DNA from: Tetrahymena thermophila SB210
Taxonomy: Eukaryota; Ciliophora; Oligohymenophorea; Hymenostomatida; Tetrahymenidae
Assembly: GCF_000189635.1 (NCBI RefSeq)
Contig: NW_002476169.1
Coordinates: 310,001 to 374,000, forward strand
Direction of reading: 5' to 3'
DNA length: 64,000 bases
The translations under genes and the position numbers were made by a program. The notes below the pieces were generated by a model, which was not told the DNA's origin, did no database searches, and saw only the letters and a list, made by a program, of their open reading frames with translations. This document shows, piece after piece, positions 14,191 to 25,273 of this stretch. Numbering within the stretch: the stretch's first letter is position 1; each line of letters begins with the position of its first letter.

Positions 14191-17100
14191 ATGAGTCAAT
14201 CAGTTCAATTTAAGGTAATTATTAGTAATTATAAGTATATCTTTTCAATTTTCAGATCAATATACTGAAAAACTTGTTTTTTACGCAATTTTTAACTTAA
14301 ATATTTTCATTTATGTTTTATATTTTAAATAGTATTTTATTTTTGATATTTTATAATCTCTCTACCCTAACACAGATAGAACTGAAATCATACAAATATA
14401 TAAAAGTAATACATATTTTTATTGATAGGATTTACTTGCTTCTCTAAGAAAGAGTCCTAATTAGAGATCATTAGAAGATGTGCTTATTATTAAAAACTAT
14501 TTAATGACCATATAGTTTTTGAAAGATTCTTTTAAAGGATAAGAACAGAGTTTTGAATAATTGTCAAAAATGTTTCGTTTGGAAATTTTTGATGAGGACT
14601 AAACTATCTTTCACATTGGTAATTAGCTCTTTGAAAATTTCCTACAATATATTTCATTTTATTTCTGATGAATTTGTTGGAGAATTTACAAAAAATAAAA
14701 ATGAAAAATAGACTCAAAAGGGGATAAGTATTATTTGATTCTCTAAGGATAAGTAGGAATTTACATAAGACCTCCAAAACAAATTTCCAAAGGTGAAACT
14801 AAACTAAAACTTTCAAAAAAGAAAGATGATCAAACTCAAGATAATAAATTAGATAAAAATAAAGATAGTCGCAAAGATGTTGATGAAAAAGAAGAAAGTT
14901 TATAATTTAAAAAAAATAATCATCTTGATTCATTGATAATGGTCAAACAGCTTTAAGAAGGATAAACGTTTGGTGAGATGGCTTTGATTTATAATTAGCC
15001 CAGATTGGCTACTATACATACCTTTTAAGAAACTATACTAGCAGTTTTAACAAAACGTGATTTTAGACTAATAATGAAGAAAGCAGAAATGAGATAAATT
15101 AAAGGAGAATTGAAGTTTTTGAAATAAGTTTATCTTTTTCAATCTTGGAGTTATGAAAATCTTAGAGACATATATTTAAATAGCGAATAAGTACAATTAT
15201 AGATTGGTTAAAATGTTTTTAAGGAAGATGATCCTGCTGACTCCATCTACATTATCAAAAGAGGCTCCTTTTTAGTAAAGATTTATTTAAAATAGATTAT
15301 TAATTATTGGTATTTGATTAATCAATCAGTAATTTCCTTAAAAAAATACCATCAAAAATATATAGTATTCTTTCTTTTTTTCCTTCCTTCATTCGTTCCT
15401 TCGTTATTCTTGTTACAAATTGTATCTTCTAATATTAATCCTAATTTGCTTGATATCTTGCACATTATTTTTAATAATAAAGGATACTATAAACTAATAT
15501 ATTTTATTTAAAAGCTGAGTAAATAGGTATAGCTAGCTAATACTCAATCAAACGTAGATGGCTTGATAAAAAACTAAAACTTAATAGGAAAAGTAATTAC
15601 CTTAATTTACTTTCTTTTAAATTGTTAAAATAAAATTTATTAGATTGATTAAATAAGCTTAATTTTTTGATTTAGATATTTGCAAATAAAATATATTTTA
15701 TTACCTACATTTTTTATTTAACTATTTTCTTAAAATGATAGCTTAGTTATTCAAATAATAATTTCTAAATTTATTTATTTTCATTATTAAAAAAATAAAA
15801 TAGATTGGATAATTAGGAGAGTGTGATGTATTTGGAGAAGAAGAGTTTGTTTCTTTGATCAATTTAATCTTCAAAGAAAATGATTATGATGAGAATTCTT
15901 ATTTCGACTAACAAAACCAATAATTGGAGTAGTTTATTTTTGAAAATTAAAAAACAAATCGGTTTTCAACAGTGACTTGTGACAGTAGGGAAGGAGGAAC
16001 TCTTATCAGAATTAAAATAAATGATTATTTACTTCGTATTCTTAATTATTCTGAAACAAGAAAAATTGCACTCAATTCAATAAAGCAGAAAATTGCACTT
16101 CATTCTTAAGTGCATGAAAGAAACTGTGAAACTTTTGTTTTTTACCAGAAATATCTAATTAGAGGAGATCCATAGTTTTTTAAAAATCCTCTGAGTTCAA
16201 TGGTTTGTCAAAATGCAATATATTCAAATAATGCTACAATTGATTAACCTAATTACTAAGGTATTAATTCAGAAAGAAAAAAAGGAATAAGCCCCATTGA
16301 GAGTCCAATTTTCTCAGAATCAGTTACAATAACAAAAGATTTAAAATAAAATAATAAAAAAAATTAATCAAGCTAGGAAAGAAATTAAAATGGGAGAGTT
16401 AGCTCAAGGGCAAACAATAAATACTCAAATTAAGTCAAATCAAATGAAAATTTAGATAATCTCACAATCCAAGCATCTAACTAAGTTAAAAATAGTTCCC
16501 AAAAATAAAAACTTAAAAAATATAAATTCTAATTTATATCTGAATAGTGTGATGATAGCATTTTTACTGAAAAAATACCAGAAAATTTAAAATAAATTCA
16601 TAAAGAAAGGTAAAAATAAAAGTACGAAGCTATGTAAATATACAAATACGAATAGACAAATTATTAAAAAGTATAGTTAAATCATTTTAAAAATAAATAC
16701 AATTAAAATGAAATCCCTTATTACAAATAAAATGCATATTCCAAAAGCATAGAACCAATTATATCAAATAAAATAGCAAAATTAGGATATAAAGTCATCA
16801 AATTAAAGGATTAAGAAATAGAAAATTAAAATGGAGAGTATTATTCAATTGAAGATCACTTTTCTAATCAGTAGACTTAAAGGAATGAAATAAGCAATTT
16901 GATGTAAATAACTAGTTGTGGAGATAATTGGATAAATAGCAGTTCTATTGACTAAAAAATAAATTTAAACTCTCATTAAATGTAAAAGACCAAGAATAAA
17001 TTTCCTATGAGTAAATAAAATACTGGTAAAAGTAAAATTGAAGGTATTCCATAAATAAGGGAGTACTAAAAAATACGTCTAAGGCCTTTAATAATAGATA

Positions 17101-17597
17101 ATCAAATTAATTCAACTTGTAAAAATTTAAGTAATAAAAACTCTTTTGATTTTAATAATTTTTATAATGGGAAGCTTGATCAAGGATAAAATTAATCACT
17201 AACAGACAGTATTTACAATAATATTTCCTTGCAAATTACTCCAAAAAAGCAACATTTTAAATCAAATAATTAATCATTAGACCATAAGTAACATTTAAAT
17301 AAGTCTTATGATATTTATCATCCAGTCAATCTTTCTAAAGAAAGAAATCAAAATAATTCAAGAGATTGGAAAAGCAGATAACAATATGTTAATTCTCTTT
17401 TGAACGAATTTTAGTCCAAATCTATTTCATTTAATAAAATAAAATTATTAAACTGTCAATAAATAGCTCCAGTAGTTAAGTTATAAGGATAGAATTCTCC
17501 TTAAGACCATTAAAAACCTTTAAATAATAAAATTCAACCTTAAAGTAAAAGAAGAGAAAATCTTTTTTAGTTGAAATGCATTACTGACTCTATTTGA
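14191..17597 (+). CDS. Protein with two cyclic-nucleotide-binding domains
   Basis: Gene model: exons 14191-14214, 14429-14618, 14721-15274 and 15804-17597, all GT..AG, 853 codons plus TGA. The first cNMP-binding domain spans about residues 20-200 and holds a canonical phosphate-binding cassette near residue 155 (FGEMALIYNQPRLAT), including the Gly-Glu and Arg that contact the cyclic phosphate in PKA-type domains. A charged Lys/Asp-rich loop is inserted before it. A second domain follows (about 205-330). Its cassette is degenerate, with FGEEEF near residue 266 separated from the later Arg (NRFSTV) by an acidic/Gln-rich insert, so it may not bind ligand. The remaining 500 or so residues are Asn/Gln/Ser/Lys-rich and probably disordered. 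No kinase, channel or transmembrane segment is visible. By family it could bind cAMP or cGMP as a regulatory subunit or scaffold; the partner is unknown. The start is chosen because exon 1 joins in phase. Confidence 0.85.
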
Positions 17598-18333
17598 TAA
17601 AGAGAAAAACTTCTTTATATTATTAATTTAAATTACTTAAAAAATATATTTTTCAATTTGTTTAACAATTTAATATTCTTATCATTCTCTTCTTTGTTAA
17701 AAACTATTTATCAATAAATAAATGTTAAAAAACTCTTATTAAAAATAATCAACTTGATTAAACAAAGAAATTAAAACACATTTAAAAAAGTTTTTTTTCA
17801 TTAATTTATAAATAGAAAAATATTAAAAATAAACCACTTTTTAACAAAATACATAACTTACTCATTTTGATTAAAGGATTTAATTATTAATGCTAATTTA
17901 TTAATTTAATGTGTTTATTGCACACACCATAAACTATTTGTTGATAAAAAATTTAAATTTAAAAATTTTCCTTATTTCAATAATTTCAAAAAGAATTAAT
18001 TATGTAAACTATTTAGATAATTAGTAAGTAAGTATGTTACTACACTCATTCCAATAAATTAAATTAAAGAATTTGTTTATTTAATTCGCTTTATAGTTAT
18101 TTAACTTTTAAATTTTTGAAATGATTAATTATTACATTAGAATATATTTATTTTTTTATATAAGCTACAAATGTTTCAATAATTTAAGGTCAATAAAATA
18201 TTATAATATTATAATTATTAATTTAATAAATATTTTTTTATTTTTAGTATTTTTATTCAAATTTTTGAATATCTTTTAGTAAACATTTTAATTCCACAAA
18301 ATCAAATTCATTTTAATTTCAATTCAGCTTAAA
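17598..18333. other. Convergent intergenic spacer
   Basis: Spacer between the convergent 3' ends of the cNMP-domain gene (+) and the first GSK3 gene (-). It is AT-rich, with no protein-like frame and no repeat of note. It presumably holds both 3' UTRs and polyadenylation signals, but no specific site can be called. Confidence 0.5.
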
Positions 18334-20206
18334 TCAGTTTGAATCATCTGAACTTCTATTATCTACTCCAGCACACATTTATGAATACCAATCAGGTATC
18401 AATTTATTTATAAGCTCATCAGGATAGCCATTTACTTCAACTAATTTAAATAAAATTTAAATAATTACTATAAAAGAAAAAAATAGAAGTAGGTACTTTA
18501 TGTAAAGTTAAATAATTCTGGAAGCTTTTAGCCATTTATTCTACATAATGGATTCCTTAATTCATCGAAAAAGGGATGAGCTAAAGCTTCCAAGGGCTTT
18601 AAACGAAGCTAAGGACTGTATACAAGCACTTTTGAAATGAGATCTATAGCTAGAGGATCTACTTTACAATTTTTGAAGACCTTAGACCAAGGGGTAGGTT
18701 TAATTTTAGGCATCTGAGTAGGTTGATGGTCTGGATTCATATGCTAAATCTTAATTTTTAAAATTAATATTAATTATATTTTTGATTGAAGTTTTTGAAA
18801 ACTTTTAAAATACTTACTTATTAAAGTGTAGGAGTGCCTAGTATTTTGATAATTTCTATTAGTTGATCCACACTAGACTCTCCTGCAAAAATAGGATCAC
18901 CTAATACCATTTCTGCTATTACACATCCTACGGACCATACATCTATTGAATTTGTATACTATGTAGCCATGAACATTAATTCTGGGGCTCTATAGTACCT
19001 GGTTCATTTTTAAAAAAGATAAATTAAAAAATTTCAAGCTAAATTTTTTTTTTTTTTGATTTTACCTGCTGCAAATGTAAGATATATTTGTTTCAGATGG
19101 GTTTAATTTTTTTGCTGATCCGAAATCGCACATTTTTAAAGCATGATTTCTAGGATCTACCAATACATTAGTTGGCTTTATATCTCTGTGACATATTCCT
19201 AAACCCTAAATATAAGCTAAAGATCTCATTAATTAGTATGAATAAAGCTTAAGTAATATATTAGGGAAGTTTCCTTTGCTTTTTTTAGCAAAATATTTAA
19301 TCATTCTATAAAGAGTTTCAGGAATGTAGTCCATAATAATATTTAGATAAACATCTTCTTACTATAAAAAGTTGAAATTAATTTTATGAGCAAAAAAACT
19401 CAAAAAAATAATTATTTAAAGAATGAATTTAAAATTGAATCTGCAAAATTAGAAAAAATATTTACCTTGTCATCTGCATATATATAAAAATAATTTCTCA
19501 AACTAATAACATTTGGGTGATTGCCTATTTCTTTCATTATCTATAATTCTCTATTTTTATATCTCCTGTCTTAAAAAACTTTTTTTATTGCCACAGTCTC
19601 TCCTGTTTCGTTTATTGTTGCCTATAGTGATAAAATATAAGTATTGCTAAGGATTATTTTCAAAAATTTCAAATTAGTAGCAGCATTTTGTTCATTCATT
19701 TTTCACTTTTAAAAATTGAAGTTAGTAATATTTGCTAATAGATGCATGATACTTGTAAAATTTTGAAGAAAGTAAATCCAAATAATTTATTTTTAAAATA
19801 ATTGTGTTGAAAAAATTAAATTATTTTACGAAATAAACTACCCCAAATGTACCATTTCCAACTATATTATCACCTTAAATGCTGTATGTATATTCTTTCT
19901 ATTATTAAGTAAATTATATTTCATATATTCTTTTTAAAATTTATAGCTTTTATACTTTAGGATCTTATTTTTTATCAGATTCCTTCATAGAACCTACAGT
20001 GTGCATTCTAGATCCATTACCTCCCATTCCTTAAATGGTAGGTAGGACTTCTTACTCCTAGGTTGGTAACCTTTAATTAGCCTTTTATTTATATTTTAAT
20101 TAGATTTTTGAAATAAAATCTTTTAATTGCAGCTATTAATAATAATAATGCTGAAAAGAACTCAATAATTTTAAAGTGCTAATGTACATACATTATTTCT
20201 ATTCAT
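18334..20206 (-). CDS. GSK3 (shaggy-type) protein kinase, copy A
   Basis: Eight exons on the minus strand, listed 5' to 3': 20206-20192, 20081-19956, 19898-19830, 19621-19466, 19361-19066, 18998-18818, 18743-18497 and 18440-18334; 398 codons plus TGA. A complete CMGC kinase of the GSK3 type: Gly loop GNGTFG (about 61-66), catalytic Lys83 in [13 protein letters not shown] (Asp182), DFG (Asp201), SYICSRYYRAPE with Tyr217 at the position of the activation-loop tyrosine, and the GSK3 C-terminal block ([16 protein letters not shown]). The three basic residues that bind the priming phosphate in GSK3 are kept: Arg in DRRYKNREL, Arg of HRD and Lys of GSAK. The N-terminus is short, lacks an obvious Ser9-type inhibitory site and contains [12 protein letters not shown], shared with copy B. 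A serine/threonine kinase by family; substrates unknown. Tandem with copy B, same strand and intron positions. Confidence 0.95.
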
Positions 20207-21548
20207 TGTTAAATCTTGTAGTTTATATCTTTTTTTATAATGGAACAGAGTTTTTATTTAAAACTTAACCTTTAGCTAGTTACGCTAAGTAAGAATGAAC
20301 TCTTTTTAAATTTTGAAAGAATTGTTTGTTTGCAAAAAAATAAAAAATATTATTTTTAATTATTATTTTTGAATGGATATATTAAAACATAAATTTTTTA
20401 CCAATTTAATGTATAATAAAAACAAGATGATTCATTAAATTAATAATTTTTATGACCACATAATTATAAAAATAAATGCTTTCTTTTCAACTAGAGACCA
20501 GAATAAAATAAAAAAATATACTGGAGTATAATATAATTCTAAGATTTTCATTCACTTAATTATAATTTGAGTAAATCAGAAAAAAAATTGATAAATTTAT
20601 ATGATCTTTATCACTTTTTTCTATGGTATTTTAATACATTAAGATAATAAAATAATATTTAATGGTAAAATTTAAATTAGTATGTAAATTCTAAATAAAT
20701 ATATAAAATTAATAGGTCTCTCACGTAATAATCAATTTGAGATTTTGTAAATACTTTTGTTTGCAAAAAATCTGTAAGCATATTTTTTTAAATTAATAAA
20801 TGAACATATTTTTATTTTATTCTAAATAAATAAATTGAAAAAAAAGAAGCTTGATTAATTTATAAGAATGTATGTATGAAGGTAAATTTTAGTTAGAAAT
20901 AGGAGACAAAAATTCAATATAAATACACAAATTTACAAGAATATATTGAATTTTGTTATAAAAGTAAATATAAAATATTTATTAGTGGTATAATTTTATT
21001 GTAATAAAATACCAACCATGAAATAATTAATTACCCATGGTAATAAAGAAATGAGTGAGTGAGTGAGTTGTTTTTAACTCAAATAATATAATTAATTAGT
21101 TAACTTGAATATTTGATTTTACTCATGGCTGGTTATTTTGTTGATAAATACTATATGATAAACGCTATAATTTACTTTGTTTATTTGAAATCAAATTAGT
21201 AATTTGAAAGAGAAAAATCTATTTTGAATTTGCATTTCTATTTTTTAATATCAAGACATTTATTTATTTATTTATTTATTTAACAGCTAGCTCTCCTATT
21301 TGTTTCTTTGTTTGTTTTTGTTTGTTTTGTTTATTTGCTAAATTAGTATATTATTATTATTTTTATAATATGTTTATATATTTTTGTTGGATGTTTATTC
21401 TTGAATTTTATTATTTGGTTTTTATTTATTAATGAGAGCAATTTATTCAATGATTCTCATCAGTAAAAATATAGAAAAATTTATTTTTAATAGCATACAG
21501 AGAAAGGTAACTAATAGATTGAATCATAAAAAATTGCTTTCAAAGTTA
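20207..21548. other. Spacer between the two GSK3 genes
   Basis: Intergenic DNA between the 5' end of GSK3 copy A and the 3' end of copy B, so it should contain the copy A promoter. It holds a GAGT microsatellite at about 21053-21067, a TTTA run at about 21259-21282, and a TTTG/TTTC-type run just after it. No coding frame seen. Confidence 0.5.
21053..21067. repeat. GAGT microsatellite
   Basis: Nearly four tandem copies of GAGT in the spacer between the two GSK3 genes. It stands out because G is scarce here. No function is implied. Confidence 0.7.
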
Positions 21549-23494
21549 TCAGTATTGATTTTATGCTTCAGTAAGCTGTTAGACATACCAGTCAGGAATA
21601 AGCCTTTATAGCAATTCCTCATTTGGGCCTATTTCAGCTATTTTTTGTTAAAATATTTTAATCTATTTAGCATAATAAAAAAAAATAATTTATTAATTTA
21701 CCTTCTGTGAAGTTAAACAGATTATCGAGTGGTTTTCCATTGATCCTGCATTTGGGATTTCTTAATTCCTCAAAGAAAGGATGTAATAATGCTTCTAAGG
21801 GTTTTAAACGTTTTTCTGGGTTATAAACTAAGATCTTAGATATCAAATCAATAGCAAGGGGATCAATTCTACAATTTTAGAAAACTTTAGTCCAAGGAGT
21901 AGGCTTAATATTAGGCATTTTAGTACCTTGGTGATCAGGATTCATTGCAAATATCTAGATTTTACATTATTAAATAAAAAAAATTATTAAATGAGTAAAT
22001 AAGTAAATAAGTTAGAATGCAATTCGGTGTATGTATATTTTGAAAAATAATTAGGTTAATTAATTACTTGTTATTAAGTTGGTGTACCTAACACTTTTAT
22101 TATTTCAATGAGCTAATCAACACTAGATTCTCCTATGAATATGGGCTATCCTAATACCATTTCAGCTATCACACATCCTACTGACCAGACATCAATAGCA
22201 TGAGTGTATTGAGTTGCTTAAAACATTAACTCTGGAGCTCTATAGCACCTATTCAAATAATAACGTATTTAATATTTTTTATTTAAGTTTTTAAATTAAA
22301 TACCTGCTACAAATGTAGGAAATGTTGGATTCACCTGGGACAAGTTTTTTTGCAGAACCAAAATCGCACATTTTAAGATTGTGATTTCTTGGATCAACTA
22401 ATATATTTTGAGGTTTTATATCTCTATGACAAATGTTAATTCCATGAATATAGGCAAGAGATCTAAGCATTTAGTAAGAATAGTATTTAAGTAATATATT
22501 AGGGAAATTTCCTTTGTGTTTTTTGCTGTAATATTTAATCATTTTGTAGAGGGTCTCTGGAACAAAGTCCATTACCAAATGCAAATAAACATCATCAGTC
22601 TTTTAAATAATAATTAATTTGATTAACATTATAGATGAGTGTGAATGATAATAATAATAAATGAATTTTAAAAGTTATCAATTAATCTCGTTTTGAGAAT
22701 TTAGTATGGCAGTTTAAAATTTAATCAAATAATAAAATTAAAAGCTATTTGTTAATATTCATTTTATGCAATTTAATCTCCTTAAATTATTAACAATTTT
22801 AAAAGAATATCAACTAAATTGTAATTTCTCTCTTTGATTTTTATTTTTAGAGGTAATTTTAATAAAAATTTAAAATAACATTTATTGAAATCAAATTTTA
22901 TTCATTTATTTATTTATTTACACTATTTCCATAAGAGTAATAATGATTTCTTAGTTTGATAACGTTAGGGTGGTTACCGATTTCTTTCATCATTTGCAAT
23001 TCTCTATTTTTGTACCTTTTGTCTTGGAAAACTTTTTTGATAGCAACAACTTCTCCTGTTTCTTTAGTGGTTGCCTTTTTAAAATTTATATCGTTAGTTT
23101 AATAACAGCATAAAAATAAGTCTTAATCTATTTTTTTTCAACTGAAAGTATCAAAAATAGATTGCAAAAAAAAGTTTACTTAATACACAACTCCAAATGT
23201 ACCACTTCCAACTACTTTATCTTCATCTCCAACAATGGTATAAGTATAGTTGCCAGCTTACTACTTTTCATTATAAAAATATGTCATTTAAATCTAAAAA
23301 TACGTAATATATTCCTTAATCGTTCTCAACGATAAAACAATAAACTTTAAAATGTATACCTTTTATTACTACTTCTTTTGGTATTCATTTTCTTTCATAG
23401 ATCCAACTGTATGGACTCTGGAACCTATTCCTTCATCAGCCTATGTTGGAAGTACTTCCTTATCATAATTTTGAGTAGGAATCCTCATATTCAT
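21549..23494 (-). CDS. GSK3 (shaggy-type) protein kinase, copy B
   Basis: Seven exons on the minus strand, 5' to 3': 23494-23360, 23263-23180, 23074-22922, 22599-22304, 22248-22068, 21954-21702 and 21637-21549; 396 codons plus TGA. One acceptor is ambiguous by three bases (exon 2 could end at 23260). All kinase motifs are present: Gly loop GSGTFG, Lys86 in [13 protein letters not shown] (Asp184), DFG (Asp203), SYICSR with Tyr219. The residue after that Arg is Cys (RCYRAPE), where copy A and animal GSK3 have Tyr. The primed-substrate basic residues are kept. The N-terminus shares [12 protein letters not shown] with copy A. The C-terminal tails diverge after LFNFT. Six introns match positions in copy A and the two exons before the last intron pair have equal lengths (296 and 181 nt), so this is a tandem duplicate. 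Copy A has one extra tiny first exon. Confidence 0.94.
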
Positions 23495-25273
23495 CTTTAT
23501 TTTAGAAAGAATATTTTCAAAATATTAAAAAGGAAACTTGCTAATTATTCAAAGCTGCTTGCAATAAAATTATTGTTTAGAAATAGCTTATAGAAAATAT
23601 TAAAAAATAAATATTTATTCAAAAAAATTATTTTCATTCTGTTTCTATTTTAAAAAATGATATAATCCAATTTTTTTATTTCTTACATAATTTTTATTCA
23701 CCTTCATTCTCTGAAAAGACTAGGAGTTTTTTTTTGCCTTTCTTTCAATTATTACTTTACTTTACGCTTTGTTTGTTTAATATGTTTTGGTTTTACTCTA
23801 TTAAAAATTTCAATTTAGAAGTACAAACTTTATTTTCTTTTTTCTTCTTATTTATTTTTAGAATTTAATTTATATATGAATTTAGATGATAGCTAATCAT
23901 TCTTATCCTTCATTATTGAATTTCTTTCTGCTAAATTATTGAAAAAGTTATTAAAATTAAGTCAACTCATCTAATTAAAAATATAATTTCCATTTGTATT
24001 TCTATACCATTAATCGCTTGCCTGCCTAAAACTCTTATGCCAAGAAATTTTTCTTTTATATAATAATAAATTAACATAATAAATATATTTTCATCTCATT
24101 TTTTCATAGTTTTTCAGTATTTTTATTATTTTTAAAAGCTCTAATCCATAATTCGTTAAAAAACTATTAACGACTATCTTATATTAAAGACTCATTTACA
24201 TAAATAATTACCAATTTAAATAAATATTTTAAGCACCTAAATATTTAAAAATTAAATTATTCTTATTATAGATCATTAAACCATGATATATAAATTTAAA
24301 AAATCATAATTAATACAAATTTTTTTTAATTTGCTTTAATAACCTGATAATTTTGAAATAATGTTACTTCATTTATATAACTTTTTATATATTTTGTGTT
24401 AAATAAATTAAACATTTTCTATTTATTATTTATGTAAAAAAATTATCTTATTTTTTGAAATTTTAAAGTAAAAAAAAATATATATATATAATTTTAAAAA
24501 TAAATAATTCGATTAATAGAATATTTATTGAGGTAGATGTTTAAATTGAATTGTTACTATTCAAAGTAATAAATAAATTAATAAAAAAATGAGATTTATT
24601 TATCAAAAATAGTGTTTCAGAATTATTATTTTAAATTTTATTTAATTTGCAAAAATAATATTTAACTTAAACTAAAAATAATAAATTAAAATTGTAAAAA
24701 GGATTCATAAGATATTGATATTTTTTAGTTACCATAATTAATATATGATATATCATCAATTAATTAATACATTATTAGCAATTTTAATTTTTTTAAATAA
24801 TTGTTTTATTTGTATAACTTAATTTAGTTAAGTTACCACAAATTAATAATATGATATTTCATAAATATTTTAATAATTTTATTAGAATTTTATTTACTTC
24901 ATTCTTAATATTATTTACTGATTATTTCATTTGGAAGGAAATACATAATATAATAAATTTTTATAAATATCTAAATTATTTTAAAGCCACCATAAATAAG
25001 TATATGATATATCTTCAATTAATTAATAAATTATTTGTAATTTTATTTTTCTCTTTCTGAATAATTATTTTAATTGAAAATAGTTAATTTTGTAATATTT
25101 TTATAAGTATTTATTAGATATAGAAATTAATTTGTAAAAAAATGATATAAATATATTATTTCTCATAAATTATAGTTTATTACCAATTTTAGGTGGATTT
25201 ATCACTAAGCTTAATTTTGTCTTTATTAAATAAAATTGATTTAAATAAATATATAAATTAAATATTTTTAAGT
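23495..25273. other. AT-rich intergenic region with diverged repeats
   Basis: Very AT-rich DNA between the divergent GSK3 copy B and the Cys-rich membrane protein gene, so it should hold both promoters. Open frames such as 24851-25060 are AT-driven and one overlaps the repeats, so I do not call a gene. A TA dinucleotide run lies at about 24479-24490. Confidence 0.55.
24729..25040. repeat. Three diverged copies of an AT-rich repeat
   Basis: Related segments begin near 24730, 24832 and 24988. Each starts with a TACCA/CACCA-like box, then an ATATGATAT core, then TTCAAT or ATCAAT followed by TTAATTAATA. The first and third copies are the most alike. Spacing is irregular (about 102 and 156 nt). 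They may be remnants of tandem duplication. Similarity in AT-rich DNA is partly expected by chance. Confidence 0.4.

Noticed and set aside
23378..23593. Plus-strand open frame over the 5' end of GSK3 copy B
   Set aside because: It overlaps the N-terminal exon of a well-supported minus-strand kinase; it is a shadow frame.
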